Of a stretch of DNA of 64,000 nt, positions 8,364 to 19,052 are shown in pieces (position 1 is the stretch's first letter; each line of letters begins with the position of its first letter). Made by a program: the position numbers and the translations under genes. A model generated the notes under the pieces. It was not told where the DNA came from, made no database searches, and saw only the letters and a program-made list of their open reading frames with translations. This stretch comes from Actinophytocola sp044466355 (GTDB lineage Bacteria > Actinomycetota > Actinomycetes > Mycobacteriales > Pseudonocardiaceae), in the NCBI RefSeq assembly GCF_044466355.1, contig NZ_JBITMQ010000009.1, forward strand, positions 186,001 through 250,000. The letters run 5' to 3'.

Positions 8364-9082
8364 CAGTCCTGGCGCTCCCCGTGACGTCCTGACGGGTGCT
8401 CCTGTTCGCCGACCGGGTCGATCTCGGCGTCGAACGGGTCGATGACGTCCGCGATCTCGCCGACGCCACGCAGCAGCCGTTCCAGGCGGGACGGTGACGC
8501 GTGCGGTGCGACGCTCGCCAGCACCCAGCCCGCCTCGATCCACGCCACCGGGATGTCCGCGCCGATCTCCTCCGTCGCGTCCACCAGGTCCGGGGTGATC
8601 AGGCCGCGCGCGGAGTTGATGTCGGACACGAACGCGTAGCGCTGGCCGACGGGGCCGAGCAGCTCGGGCATCGTGTCGCGCTGGAACGGTGCGCTCGGCA
8701 GCCACAGCTCGACCACGGCGGGCAGCACGCGGCGGCACTGGACGGCGACGACCACCGCGACGACGCGGCCGTTCGACTCCAGGTCGAACACGTACACCTT
8801 GCGGCGTCCGTCGGCGGTGAAGGTCGACCCGGCGACCACGTCGCGCGCGACACCACCACCGTGGAACGCGATCGCGCCGCCTTCCCACTGGGTCGGCAGC
8901 AGGTGGTCGGTTTCCGCGAACTGCCAGCCCCGCAGCGCGGCCCAGCGGCGGCGCTCCCGGTTTCGCGAGGTCAGGCGGGCGCGGTCACGCAGCAACAGCG
9001 CGGCGCCGGCCAGCCCGGCGACCACCGCCACGACGAACCACACCCATGCCGGTATGCCCACCCGCCAAAGAGTAGCCGTCAT
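8363..9082 (-). CDS. membrane-anchored protein of unknown function
   Basis: 239 aa. One N-terminal transmembrane segment (about residues 10-31, VWFVVAVVAGLAGAALLL) is followed by an Arg-rich stretch and a soluble domain of about 190 residues. That domain contains RGWQFAETDHLLPTQWEGGAIAF and a beta-rich centre, similar to actinobacterial hypothetical proteins that begin with a short anchor. No enzyme motif is visible. It is coupled to the SDR gene by a TGATG overlap, so a shared envelope or lipid role is possible but unproven. Confidence 0.75.
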   Translation of the reverse strand: MTATLWRVGIPAWVWFVVAVVAGLAGAALLLRDRARLTSRNRERRRWAALRGWQFAETDHLLPTQWEGGAIAFHGGGVARDVVAGSTFTADGRRKVYVFDLESNGRVVAVVVAVQCRRVLPAVVELWLPSAPFQRDTMPELLGPVGQRYAFVSDINSARGLITPDLVDATEEIGADIPVAWIEAGWVLASVAPHASPSRLERLLRGVGEIADVIDPFDAEIDPVGEQEHPSGRHGERQD

Positions 9083-9140
9083 GGCGCCGGAACGAAGATC
9101 ACAGGCCCCTTGTCACTCGTAGTAGCGCACCGGCCGCCTG

Positions 9141-9170
9141 TTTATCTATAGTGCTAGGTAGCTAGATAAA
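9141..9170. promoter_or_regulatory. palindromic operator upstream of GntR/ABC operon
   Basis: TTTATCTA (9141-9148) and TAGATAAA (9163-9170) form a perfect 8-bp inverted repeat around a 14-nt centre that itself holds CTAG motifs. The right arm ends next to the SD of the GntR gene. YtrA-type GntR repressors normally autoregulate their own ABC operon, so this is the likely operator. Confidence 0.55.
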
Positions 9171-9181
9171 TGGAGGAAGTC

Positions 9182-9571
9182 GTGATCGAGTTTCACCTGG
9201 ACGGCAGGTCCGGCCTGTCGCCCTACCAACAGGTGGTCCAACAGGTGCGGCACGCGCTCCGGCTGGGCCTGCTCCGCGAAGGCGACCAGCTGCCGAAGGT
9301 CAAGGACGTGGTCGCCGCACTCGCGATCAACCCGAACACCGTGCTCAAGGCGTACCGGGAGCTGGAACACGAAGGGCTCGTCGCGGCACGGCCGGGCGTG
9401 GGCACGTTCGTGACGGCCACGCTCGCCCACAACACGCTCGCCCACGGCCCGCTGCGCCAGGACCTGCGGCGCTGGCTCGCCAAGGCCCGCAAGGCCGGTC
9501 TCGACGACGAGAGCATCGAGGCGTTGTTCATGTCCACGTTTCGCGACGCCGCGAGAGAGGACATAGCGTGA
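9182..9571 (+). CDS. GntR-family (YtrA subfamily) repressor
   Basis: 129 aa from GTG 9182, chosen because GGAGG at 9172-9176 sits 5 nt upstream; ATG 9170 would overlap that SD. The winged helix covers residues about 10-75 (SPYQQVVQQVRHALRLGLL, AALAINPNTVLKAYRELEHEGL, GVGTFV), followed by a short helical tail of the YtrA type, too short for a FadR or HutC ligand domain. It is the first gene of an operon with an ABC exporter, overlapping the ATPase gene by GTGA. It is probably a repressor relieved by cell-envelope or drug stress. Confidence 0.9.
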   Translation: MIEFHLDGRSGLSPYQQVVQQVRHALRLGLLREGDQLPKVKDVVAALAINPNTVLKAYRELEHEGLVAARPGVGTFVTATLAHNTLAHGPLRQDLRRWLAKARKAGLDDESIEALFMSTFRDAAREDIA

Positions 9572-10449
9572 CCGTCCTGCGGGCCCAGGGACTGGGCAAG
9601 AAGTACAAGCGCCGGTGGGCACTCGCCGGCTGCACGCTGGAGATCGAGCCGGGTCACGTGACCGGTCTCGTCGGCCCGAACGGGGCGGGCAAGTCGACGC
9701 TGCTGAACCTCGCCGCGGGCATGCTCGAACCGACCGCCGGGACCATCGAGGTGTGCGGCGGCCTGCCGGGCAGCGGCCCCGAGCAGCTGGCGAAGGTCGG
9801 CTACGTCGCGCAGAGCACGCCGGTCTACGCGGGACTGACCGTCGAGGACCACCTGCGGCTCGGTGAGCGGCTCAACCCCAACTGGGACGCGAAGCTCGCG
9901 CAGCGGCGGATCGAGCGGATCGGGCTCGACCCGAAGCAGCAGGCCGGAAAGCTCTCCGGCGGTCAGCGCGCACAGCTCGCGCTCACCATCGGCATCGCGA
10001 AACGGCCCGAGCTGCTGCTGCTCGACGAACCGGTCGCCGCGCTCGACCCGCTCGCGCGCCGCGAGTTCCTGTCCGACCTCATGGAGGCGGTCGCGGAGCA
10101 CGGCGTGTCGGTCGTCCTGTCGTCCCACCTGGTCGCGGACCTGGAGCGGGTGTGCGACCACATGATCGTGCTCGTCGACTCGCAGGTGCGGATCGCAGGC
10201 GACGTCGAGGACCTGCTCGCCACGCACCACCGGTTGAGCGGCCCCCGGCGCGACCTCGACACGCTGCCGTCGGACCAGCACGTGATCTCGTCGAGCCACA
10301 CCGACCGGCAGACCACGGTCGTCGTGCGCACGGACGGACCGGTCCTCGATCCAACGTGGACGGTCGGGAGCCTCACCCTGGAGGACCTGGTGCTCGAGTA
10401 CATGAGCAACCCGGTCACCGCCCGCCCCGCACTGGAGGTCCTGCGATGA
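9568..10449 (+). CDS. ABC transporter ATP-binding protein
   Basis: 293 aa. Walker A GPNGAGKST, Q-loop GYVAQS, signature LSGGQRAQL, Walker B LLLLDEPVAALDP and the H-loop SSHLV are all intact, so the ATPase should be active. About 80 C-terminal residues after the ABC domain form an accessory region. It starts inside the GntR stop (GTGA) and ends inside the permease start (ATGA), so the three genes form a tightly coupled operon. The partner is the following integral-membrane permease; the exported substrate is unknown (bacitracin/lantibiotic-type exporters have this layout). Confidence 0.93.
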   Translation: MTVLRAQGLGKKYKRRWALAGCTLEIEPGHVTGLVGPNGAGKSTLLNLAAGMLEPTAGTIEVCGGLPGSGPEQLAKVGYVAQSTPVYAGLTVEDHLRLGERLNPNWDAKLAQRRIERIGLDPKQQAGKLSGGQRAQLALTIGIAKRPELLLLDEPVAALDPLARREFLSDLMEAVAEHGVSVVLSSHLVADLERVCDHMIVLVDSQVRIAGDVEDLLATHHRLSGPRRDLDTLPSDQHVISSSHTDRQTTVVVRTDGPVLDPTWTVGSLTLEDLVLEYMSNPVTARPALEVLR

Positions 10450-11429
10450 CCTGGTTGACCTGGCGGCAGTTCCGGATCCCGGCCGCTTCGGTGTACGCGG
10501 CGGTCGTCGCGGTGTGCGCGTTCCTCGCGATCACCGGCCAGAACCTGGTGAACCGCACGGACTTCTCCGACATGGACGTGATGTACGGCGGCACGTCGAT
10601 CATGGTGTACGCGCTGCCGGCCGTCATCGGCGTGTTCTGGGGCGTGCCGCTGGTGGCGCGCGAGCTGGAGACCGGCACGCACAACCTCGTGTGGAACCAG
10701 AGCATCACCCGCGGCCGCTGGCTCACGACGAAGCTGGGCGTCGGTGTCGTGGCGGCCGTGATCGCCGCCGGTCTGCTCAGCGCCGCCGTCAGCTGGTGGG
10801 CGGGCCCCATCGACGCCGCGGCCGCGCAGGAGACCGAGTACTTCGCGTTGACACGCATGTCACCGGTGTTCTTCGCGGCACGCGGCATCGCGCCGGTCGG
10901 GTACGCCGCGTTCGCGTTCGTGCTCGGGGTCGCGGTCGGCGTCCTGTTGCGCCGCACGGTCGCCGCCATGGCCGTCACGCTCGTCGTGTTCACGGCCGTG
11001 ATGGTCGCGGTGCCGTTGTTCGTCCGGCCGTACGTGCTGCCGCCGGTCGAGGAGACGATCGCCATCGAGCCGAGCTCGATCATGGGCATCAAGGGGAACG
11101 AGAGCGGCGTGATCGAGGAGATCGTCTTCCCGAAGCCGCCGGGTGCGTGGATGCTCGCCAACGAGACCGTCGACTCGACGGGCACCGCGGTCCGCCCGCT
11201 GCCCGAGGTGGGCGATTGCCTGCCGCCCCCGGCGAGCGAGGATCGCCTGCCGGACATCGCACAGATCAAGGCGTGCATCGGGAAACTGGCCGATCTCGGC
11301 TACTCCCAGCGCGTCACCTACCAGCCCGGCAGCCGTTTCTGGCCGCTGCAATGGCTGGAGACCGGCCTGTTCCTCGCCCTTTCCGCGCTGCTGGCCTGGT
11401 TCTGCTACCGACGAATTCGCCATGTGTGA
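10446..11429 (+). CDS. ABC transporter permease
   Basis: 327 aa. Six hydrophobic segments are seen: near the N-terminus (SVYAAVVAVCAFLAI), MVYALPAVIGVFWGVPLV, GVGVVAAVIAAGLLSAAV, GYAAFAFVLGVAVGVLL, AVTLVVFTAVMVAVPLF, and a C-terminal ETGLFLALSALLAWF. A large extracytoplasmic region (about 200-300) lies between the last two. It begins WLTWRQFR, typical of ABC-2 permeases in YtrA-controlled operons. ATGA overlap with the ATPase gene supports co-translation. Confidence 0.88.
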   Translation: MTWLTWRQFRIPAASVYAAVVAVCAFLAITGQNLVNRTDFSDMDVMYGGTSIMVYALPAVIGVFWGVPLVARELETGTHNLVWNQSITRGRWLTTKLGVGVVAAVIAAGLLSAAVSWWAGPIDAAAAQETEYFALTRMSPVFFAARGIAPVGYAAFAFVLGVAVGVLLRRTVAAMAVTLVVFTAVMVAVPLFVRPYVLPPVEETIAIEPSSIMGIKGNESGVIEEIVFPKPPGAWMLANETVDSTGTAVRPLPEVGDCLPPPASEDRLPDIAQIKACIGKLADLGYSQRVTYQPGSRFWPLQWLETGLFLALSALLAWFCYRRIRHV

Positions 11430-11438
11430 GGGGGATCC

Positions 11439-13559
11439 ATGCGTACCGTCACCGTCCTGACCGCGCTCGCGCTCACCGTGCCCGCGGCGCCCACCGCGAC
11501 CGCGGACCAGGCACTCCGGCTACCCGCACCGACGGGGACACAGGCGGTCGGGACGACCGCGCTGTACCTGAAGGACACGTCCAGACCCGACCCGTGGCTG
11601 CCCGACGTGCCCTACCGGGAACTGATGGTGTCGCTGTTCTACCCGACCGCGTCCTCCCACGGACCGAAGGCGCGGTACATGACGCCGGACGAGTCCCGGT
11701 TGTTGCTGGCGGACGGCGGTCTCACCGACCTGCCCCCCGACCTGCTGAGCACGGTGCACACCAACGCCGTCCAGAACGCCCCGCTCTCGGGACGGCCACG
11801 GAGCCTGCCGCTGGTCGTGCTGTCGCCCGGCCACAGCAAGCCCCGCGCCACGCTCACGGCGACGGCCGAGGACCTGGCGAGCCACGGTTACCTGGTCGCG
11901 GTCGTCGGCCACACCCACGAGAACGTCGGGCAGTCCTTCCCCGACGGGCGGATCACCACGTGCGTCACGTGCGAGATGGCCAAGGACGAGTCGGACTGGA
12001 TCAGGCTGACCCAGGGCCGGGCGGACGACGTGTCGTTCACGCTCGACGAACTGCTCCGCCGGTACCGGCAGATCGACCCGTCCCGCATCGCGATGGGCGG
12101 TCACTCCGCCGGTGGCGCGAGCGGCGTTCCCGCGCTGCTCACCGACTCCCGGATCAGGGCCGGGTTCGACGTCGACGGCAGCACCCACGACGTCATCCCG
12201 GAAAGCGGGCTGGCGAAGCCGTTCCTGTTCCTCGGCCGGGCGGAGCAGTACACGCCGGGCAGCGGCGCACCGGCCGGCACCTGGGAGACCAGCTGGGCGG
12301 ACATGACCGGCTGGAAACGCTGGCTGCTCGTCGACGGCGCGAAGCACGTGTCGTTCACCGACGTCGGGATCCTGTTGGAACAGATGGGTTTCGACACCGG
12401 GGCCACCACCACGGCCGAGCGGACGCAGGCCATCACACGCACCTACGTCCGGGCGTTCCTGGACCTGCACCTGCGCGGGAAAGCCCAGCCGCTGCTGGAC
12501 GAACCGTCGTCGCGGTACCCCGAGGTGACGTTCCCGAAGAACCTCACGCTGCCGGAGCCGACGGGGCAGCGGCCGGTCGGTTCGAGGTCGCTGTACCTGA
12601 AGGACACGTCCAGGCCCGACCCGTGGGTGCCTTCGGTGCCCTACCGGGAGCTGATGGTCACGCTGTTCTACCCGACGGCGAGGTCGCACGGCGAGAAGAC
12701 CGCGTACGTGACCGCGGCGGAATCGGCGGCGCTGCTGGAGGACGGCGGCCTCACCGACCTGCCGCCGGACCTGCTGACGACCGTGCGGACCAACTCCGTG
12801 CGGAACGCCCGGCCCGTCGGCCGGTCGCCGCTCGTGGTGCTGTCGCCGGGTTACACGAAGCCACGCGCGACGCTCACCGCGCTGGCCGAGGACCTCGCGA
12901 GCCACGGCTACTTCGTCGCGGTCGTCGGTCACACGTACGAGAACTACGGCACGAGCTTCCCCGACGGGCGGTTCGTCGGCTGCGCGTCGTGCGAGGTCGA
13001 CCACCTGCCGGGGTTCTGGGAGACACTGGCGCGGAGCAGGGCGAAGGACGTGTCGTTCGTGCTCGACGAGCTGCTTCGCCGGTACCGGCGGATCGATCCG
13101 GCGCGGATCGCGATGGGCGGTCACTCGGCGGGCGGTGGCAGCGCGACCACCGCGCTGGTCGCGGACGAGCGGATCACGGCCGGGTTCGACATCGACGGCC
13201 GGGCGTACATCCCGTTGACCGAGAACCTGGATCGCCCGTTCCTGTACCTGATCAAGTACCCGCCAGGTGCGCCGTTCCCGTCCTGTTCTGAGCCGTTCGT
13301 CAAGGACGACTGGCGGCACCTGACCGCGTGGAAGCGGTGGCTCACGCTGCACGGTGCGCAGCACGCGTCGTTCACCGACGTCGGTCTGCTGGCCGACCAG
13401 CTGGGCGTCGACCTCGGCGCGACCGTCGACGGGAAGCGGGTGCAGGCGATCACGCGGGCGTACGTCGGCGCGTTCCTGGACCGGAACCTGCGTGGCGAGG
13501 AGCGACCACTGCTGACGGCGCCGTCACCGGAGTACCCGGAGATCTCCTTCTGCGCCTGA
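11439..13559 (+). CDS. exported alpha/beta hydrolase with two tandem full-length copies
   Basis: 706 aa with a signal peptide (cleavage near TATA-DQ, about residue 22) and two homologous alpha/beta-hydrolase units, about residues 25-365 and 368-706. Both contain LYLKDTSRPDPW, PYRELMV-LFYPTA, GGLTDLPPDLL, SHGY-VAVVGHT and the nucleophile elbow GGHSAGG (Ser223 and Ser563, exactly 340 residues apart), and a matching downstream His (AKHVSFTDVG, AQHASFTDVG). The family resembles PAF-acetylhydrolase-II/lipase-like esterases, normally a single unit of 350-400 aa. Nucleotide similarity between the halves is also high, suggesting recent in-frame duplication. It follows the ABC operon by 9 bp; co-transcription is possible. 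Confidence 0.9.
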   Translation: MRTVTVLTALALTVPAAPTATADQALRLPAPTGTQAVGTTALYLKDTSRPDPWLPDVPYRELMVSLFYPTASSHGPKARYMTPDESRLLLADGGLTDLPPDLLSTVHTNAVQNAPLSGRPRSLPLVVLSPGHSKPRATLTATAEDLASHGYLVAVVGHTHENVGQSFPDGRITTCVTCEMAKDESDWIRLTQGRADDVSFTLDELLRRYRQIDPSRIAMGGHSAGGASGVPALLTDSRIRAGFDVDGSTHDVIPESGLAKPFLFLGRAEQYTPGSGAPAGTWETSWADMTGWKRWLLVDGAKHVSFTDVGILLEQMGFDTGATTTAERTQAITRTYVRAFLDLHLRGKAQPLLDEPSSRYPEVTFPKNLTLPEPTGQRPVGSRSLYLKDTSRPDPWVPSVPYRELMVTLFYPTARSHGEKTAYVTAAESAALLEDGGLTDLPPDLLTTVRTNSVRNARPVGRSPLVVLSPGYTKPRATLTALAEDLASHGYFVAVVGHTYENYGTSFPDGRFVGCASCEVDHLPGFWETLARSRAKDVSFVLDELLRRYRRIDPARIAMGGHSAGGGSATTALVADERITAGFDIDGRAYIPLTENLDRPFLYLIKYPPGAPFPSCSEPFVKDDWRHLTAWKRWLTLHGAQHASFTDVGLLADQLGVDLGATVDGKRVQAITRAYVGAFLDRNLRGEERPLLTAPSPEYPEISFCA

Positions 13560-13563
13560 TGAC

Positions 13564-13610
13564 ATGAAGGGGTCCTTCCTCACGCACGGCGTGAGGAAGG
13601 ACCCCTTCAT
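13564..13610. terminator. perfect 22-bp hairpin between convergent genes
   Basis: Positions 13564-13585 and 13589-13610 are exact reverse complements around the 3-nt loop ACG; the arm begins ATGAAGGGGTCC. It lies 4 bp after the tandem hydrolase stop and 3 bp before the clpB stop, so it can end transcription from both sides. No T-tract follows. Confidence 0.85.
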
Positions 13611-13613
13611 CAC

Positions 13614-16205
<2,592 letters not shown>

Positions 16206-16254
16206 GGTCCCCTCACGTGCAACGTTCTGACTCACTATGCCTAACGTCAGCAAA

Positions 16255-16275
16255 GTTGAGCGTGTTCCGCTCAAC
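16255..16275. promoter_or_regulatory. HAIR element (HspR operator) of clpB
   Basis: GTTGAGC (16255-16261), 7 nt, GCTCAAC (16269-16275): a perfect inverted repeat matching the HspR-associated CTTGAG-N8-CTCAAG pattern, 50 bp before the clpB ATG. HspR binds HAIR and represses chaperone genes in actinobacteria. Confidence 0.85.
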
Positions 16276-16335
16276 CTCGACTTAGCGCAAGGTCACGATG
16301 GCCTGGTTCCGCCTCACCCACATGTCCTAACAGGG

Positions 16336-16386
16336 TTGTCCACAACAGGTACCCACCTGTCCACAAACCCCAGGTGTTTATCCACA
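16336..16386 (+). promoter_or_regulatory. cluster of three DnaA boxes with exact 21-bp phasing
   Basis: TTGTCCACA (16336-16344), CTGTCCACA (16357-16365) and TTATCCACA (16378-16386) lie in the same orientation and are each offset by 21 bp. The first and third match consensus DnaA boxes. They sit 131-181 bp upstream of clpB, in the 288-bp gap to the PPOX gene. No dnaA, dnaN or AT-rich unwinding segment is nearby, so this is not a typical origin. Confidence 0.6.
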
Positions 16387-16493
16387 GGCAGGTGTGCACG
16401 ATGCACCTCGGCGCCAAGGTCAAGAGTTCCCGGCGTGGCGCGCTACCGCCACCCGAGTGATGTGTTGGACGGTTCGCTCCGCACGCGCCGCGA

Positions 16494-17294
16494 TCAGCTC
16501 AGCGGTGCGGGCGCGTTCTGGCGCGCGCGGACGTTGAAGTAGTCCCCACCCTTGCGCCGCGTGTCGTCGGTGCCCCAGTCCCGGTCGCGGGAGACCGGCC
16601 GCAACCGCGGGATGTGCTTGCGGCAGTGGACGTAGGCCTCCTCCACGTGCACGACGACCCAGCGCTCGGGGGTGCGCCCGCGTTCGTCGCCGGCGGGGAG
16701 GCCGGGGTGGTCGCGCCGCAGCTCGGTGTCGTCGATGATGCCGGCGCGGCCGTTGACGTGCAGCCCGATCAGGTCCCGCACGAAGTCGATCATCAGCACG
16801 GCGACGTGCGGGTTCTCGCTGATGTTGCCGAGGCTCGCCAGCACGCCGTTGCCCCGGTACTCGGGGTAGGCGACGCGCCGTGGGTCGAGGACGTGCAGGA
16901 AGCCGGGCGGGCCCGCGCGGAAGCTGGAGTCGCACTCGCCGGCGGCGTCGGCCGTGCCGACGAACGCCATCTCCATCCGCCCGACGAACTCGACCATCTC
17001 GGGGTTCAGGTGGTCGAGCACCTGGTCGCGGTAGAAGCGCTCGGCACGGTCGGTCGTGCCGTAGGCCCGCTGCAGCAGCCGCTCGCCATCGCACCCTGGT
17101 ACCGAAAGTGAGCCGATCGGGTGAAATTGGACCGTCGGGGGGTCCACTGGCGGTGGCGGCGCCGTTACCGGGGGTTCCGCGATCTCTAGGTCGAGGAGGG
17201 CCGCATCAGCGACGCCCGTGGGAGTCACCAGATCAGGACGCACGGCGGACACGGTTTCATAACGGCGAGGTAAATGCGAACACGTCCCCGGCAT
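16494..17294 (-). CDS. pyridoxamine 5'-phosphate oxidase-family flavin-binding protein
   Basis: 266 aa from ATG 17294 (TTG 17336 and GTG 17252 are alternatives; no clear SD). After a Pro-rich N-terminus, the split-barrel domain spans about 75-235, with FVGTADAAGECDSSFRAG, YPEYRGNGVLASLGNI and VAVLMIDFV, typical of PPOX-like proteins that bind FMN, F420 or haem. The C-terminus has HVEEAYVHCRKHIPRL, common in this subgroup. It is divergent from a flavohemoprotein gene, which suggests a redox or nitrosative-stress role. The exact cofactor is not determinable. Confidence 0.85.
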   Translation of the reverse strand: MPGTCSHLPRRYETVSAVRPDLVTPTGVADAALLDLEIAEPPVTAPPPPVDPPTVQFHPIGSLSVPGCDGERLLQRAYGTTDRAERFYRDQVLDHLNPEMVEFVGRMEMAFVGTADAAGECDSSFRAGPPGFLHVLDPRRVAYPEYRGNGVLASLGNISENPHVAVLMIDFVRDLIGLHVNGRAGIIDDTELRRDHPGLPAGDERGRTPERWVVVHVEEAYVHCRKHIPRLRPVSRDRDWGTDDTRRKGGDYFNVRARQNAPAPLS

Positions 17295-17466
17295 GTCGCC
17301 CGAACGTTCCAACTGACCACTCCACGTAGTTGCCAATCACACGAAAGTGGAAGGAGGGCGGACAACCGGGGAGTTTCCGTCTAGTGTCTCGATGTCGGGG
17401 ACGGATGACGTCCGAGGTGACCTGGCGTCGAGCCCCGGACGCCGAGAGGTGGACTGTGTCCCGACC

Positions 17467-18645
17467 ATGACAGCCAACGCCGTGGTAAGCCCGTTACCCA
17501 ACCAGGACGGCCGGCAGCAGAGCGAGGAACCACTCGCGACGATGGTGCGCCTGGTCCGTGACAGCTGGACCGTCGCGGAACCGCACGCCGACCTGGTCGC
17601 GAAGCACTTCTACGCGACGCTGTTCGGCATCGCGCCCGCCACCCGGGAGATGTTCCCGGTGAACATGGAGGTGCAGCGCTCGCGGCTGCTGCGCGCCCTC
17701 GTCCACATCGTCCAGATGGTGGACCGCCCGGACGACCTGCTGCCCTTCCTGCGGCAGCTCGGCCGTGACCACCGCAAGTTCGGCGTGATCCCGAGCCACT
17801 TCGAGGCCGTCGGCATGGCGCTGCTCGCCGCGATCAAGCAGTACGCGAAGCCCGCGTGGACCGACGAGGTCGAACGGGCGTGGGCCGAGGCGTACACGAT
17901 CATGGCCAGGGCGATGCTGGAGGCGTCGACCGCCGACGACGGCCCCGCCTGGTGGAACGGCACCGTCGTCGAACGCCACCGCCTGACGAGGGACCTGGCG
18001 GTGGTCCGGGTGCGCCCGGACCAGCCGGTGCCGTACCAGCCGGGGCAGTACCTGAGCATCGAGGTGCCGCAGCGGCCCAGGATGTGGCGCTACCTCACCC
18101 CGGCCACCGCGCCACGCGAGGACGGCCTGCTGGAGTTCCACATCCGCGCGGTGCAGACCGGCTGGGTCTCCCGCGCGATCGTGACGCACGGCGAGGTCGG
18201 CGACGTGTGGCGCATCGGCCCGCCGATGGGCCGCCTGGCGGTGAACCGCGAGTCCGGCCGGGACGTGCTGATGATCGCGGGCGGCACCGGCATCGCCCCG
18301 ATGCGCGCGATCGTCGAGCACCTGGCGCAGTGGGGCGAGAACCCGAAGGTCCAGCTCTTCTTCGGCGGCCGTGTCCGCGCCGACCTGTACGACCTGGAGA
18401 TCCTCCAGAACACGGCGACGACCAACCCGTGGCTGAAGGTCGTTCCGGTGCTGGAGTCGGACTCGACGCTGCCCGCGGTGGAGAAGGGCACGCTGGCGGA
18501 CGTGGTCACCCGCTACGGTGCCTGGCAGGACCACGACGTGCTCGTGTCCGGCTCACCGGCCATGGTCCGGTCGACGGTGTCGCGGATGCTGGTCGCGGGA
18601 ACAGCGCTGGACCGCATCACGTACGACCCGTTCACCGTGGACTGA
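17467..18645 (+). CDS. flavohemoprotein-like globin/ferredoxin reductase fusion
   Basis: 392 aa from ATG 17467. The N-terminal globin domain (about 20-155) contains RDHRKFGVIPSHF with the expected proximal His. It is followed by an FAD-binding domain (WRYLTPATAP) and an NAD(P)H domain (LMIAGGTGIAPMRAIVEHL). Such proteins oxidise NO to nitrate or carry out other haem-dependent oxidations with NAD(P)H. FAD contacts resemble the actinobacterial subtype rather than E. coli Hmp. An upstream in-frame extension to 17347 has no conserved content. It is divergent from the PPOX gene. Confidence 0.87.
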   Translation: MTANAVVSPLPNQDGRQQSEEPLATMVRLVRDSWTVAEPHADLVAKHFYATLFGIAPATREMFPVNMEVQRSRLLRALVHIVQMVDRPDDLLPFLRQLGRDHRKFGVIPSHFEAVGMALLAAIKQYAKPAWTDEVERAWAEAYTIMARAMLEASTADDGPAWWNGTVVERHRLTRDLAVVRVRPDQPVPYQPGQYLSIEVPQRPRMWRYLTPATAPREDGLLEFHIRAVQTGWVSRAIVTHGEVGDVWRIGPPMGRLAVNRESGRDVLMIAGGTGIAPMRAIVEHLAQWGENPKVQLFFGGRVRADLYDLEILQNTATTNPWLKVVPVLESDSTLPAVEKGTLADVVTRYGAWQDHDVLVSGSPAMVRSTVSRMLVAGTALDRITYDPFTVD

Positions 18646-18653
18646 TCTACCGG

Positions 18654-19052
18654 TCACGCGGGCTTGATCGCCAGTTCGAGATCCGTCTGCGCGAAGTCGT
18701 CACCTGCACAGAGAAGCGGCTCGCCCGCGACGTATGCCGTCGCGTACGTGAGGCAGTCGCCGAAGTTCAGTGCTGCCGGATGACGTCCCTTGCCGTAGCG
18801 GACGAACGCGCTCTGCGCGGTCCGCCAGTGCGCGTCGCTGAACGACAGCACGTCGACGTTCACTTCTCGCAAGAGAGACAGAAGCATCGTCCGGCCCTCG
18901 TCACCCAGCCTGCCGGTCAGCACCATCGCCGTTTCCACGAGAGTGGGCGCGCCGACCCGACAGGCATCCGCGGTCTCGAGCGCCTCGAGAACGCGTTCGC
19001 TGCCCTCTTCCCGCAGGATGACCGCCACGACGGCCGAGCTGTCGATGATCAC
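18654..19052 (-). CDS. vapC: VapC-type PIN-domain ribonuclease toxin
   Basis: 132 aa from GTG 19052. The PIN acidic residues are all visible: D in MIIDSSAVVAVI, E in TLVETAMVL, D in LNFGDCLTYA and D in CAGDDFAQTD. VapC toxins cut tRNA or rRNA and are held inactive by VapB. The start overlaps the vapB stop (GTGA), the standard antitoxin-first arrangement. It ends 8 bp from the flavohemoprotein stop. Confidence 0.93.
   Translation of the reverse strand: MIIDSSAVVAVILREEGSERVLEALETADACRVGAPTLVETAMVLTGRLGDEGRTMLLSLLREVNVDVLSFSDAHWRTAQSAFVRYGKGRHPAALNFGDCLTYATAYVAGEPLLCAGDDFAQTDLELAIKPA

Noticed and set aside
16336..16386. Replication origin
   Set aside because: Only three boxes, no dnaA/dnaN/rpmH neighbours and no AT-rich segment; reported instead as a DnaA-box cluster.
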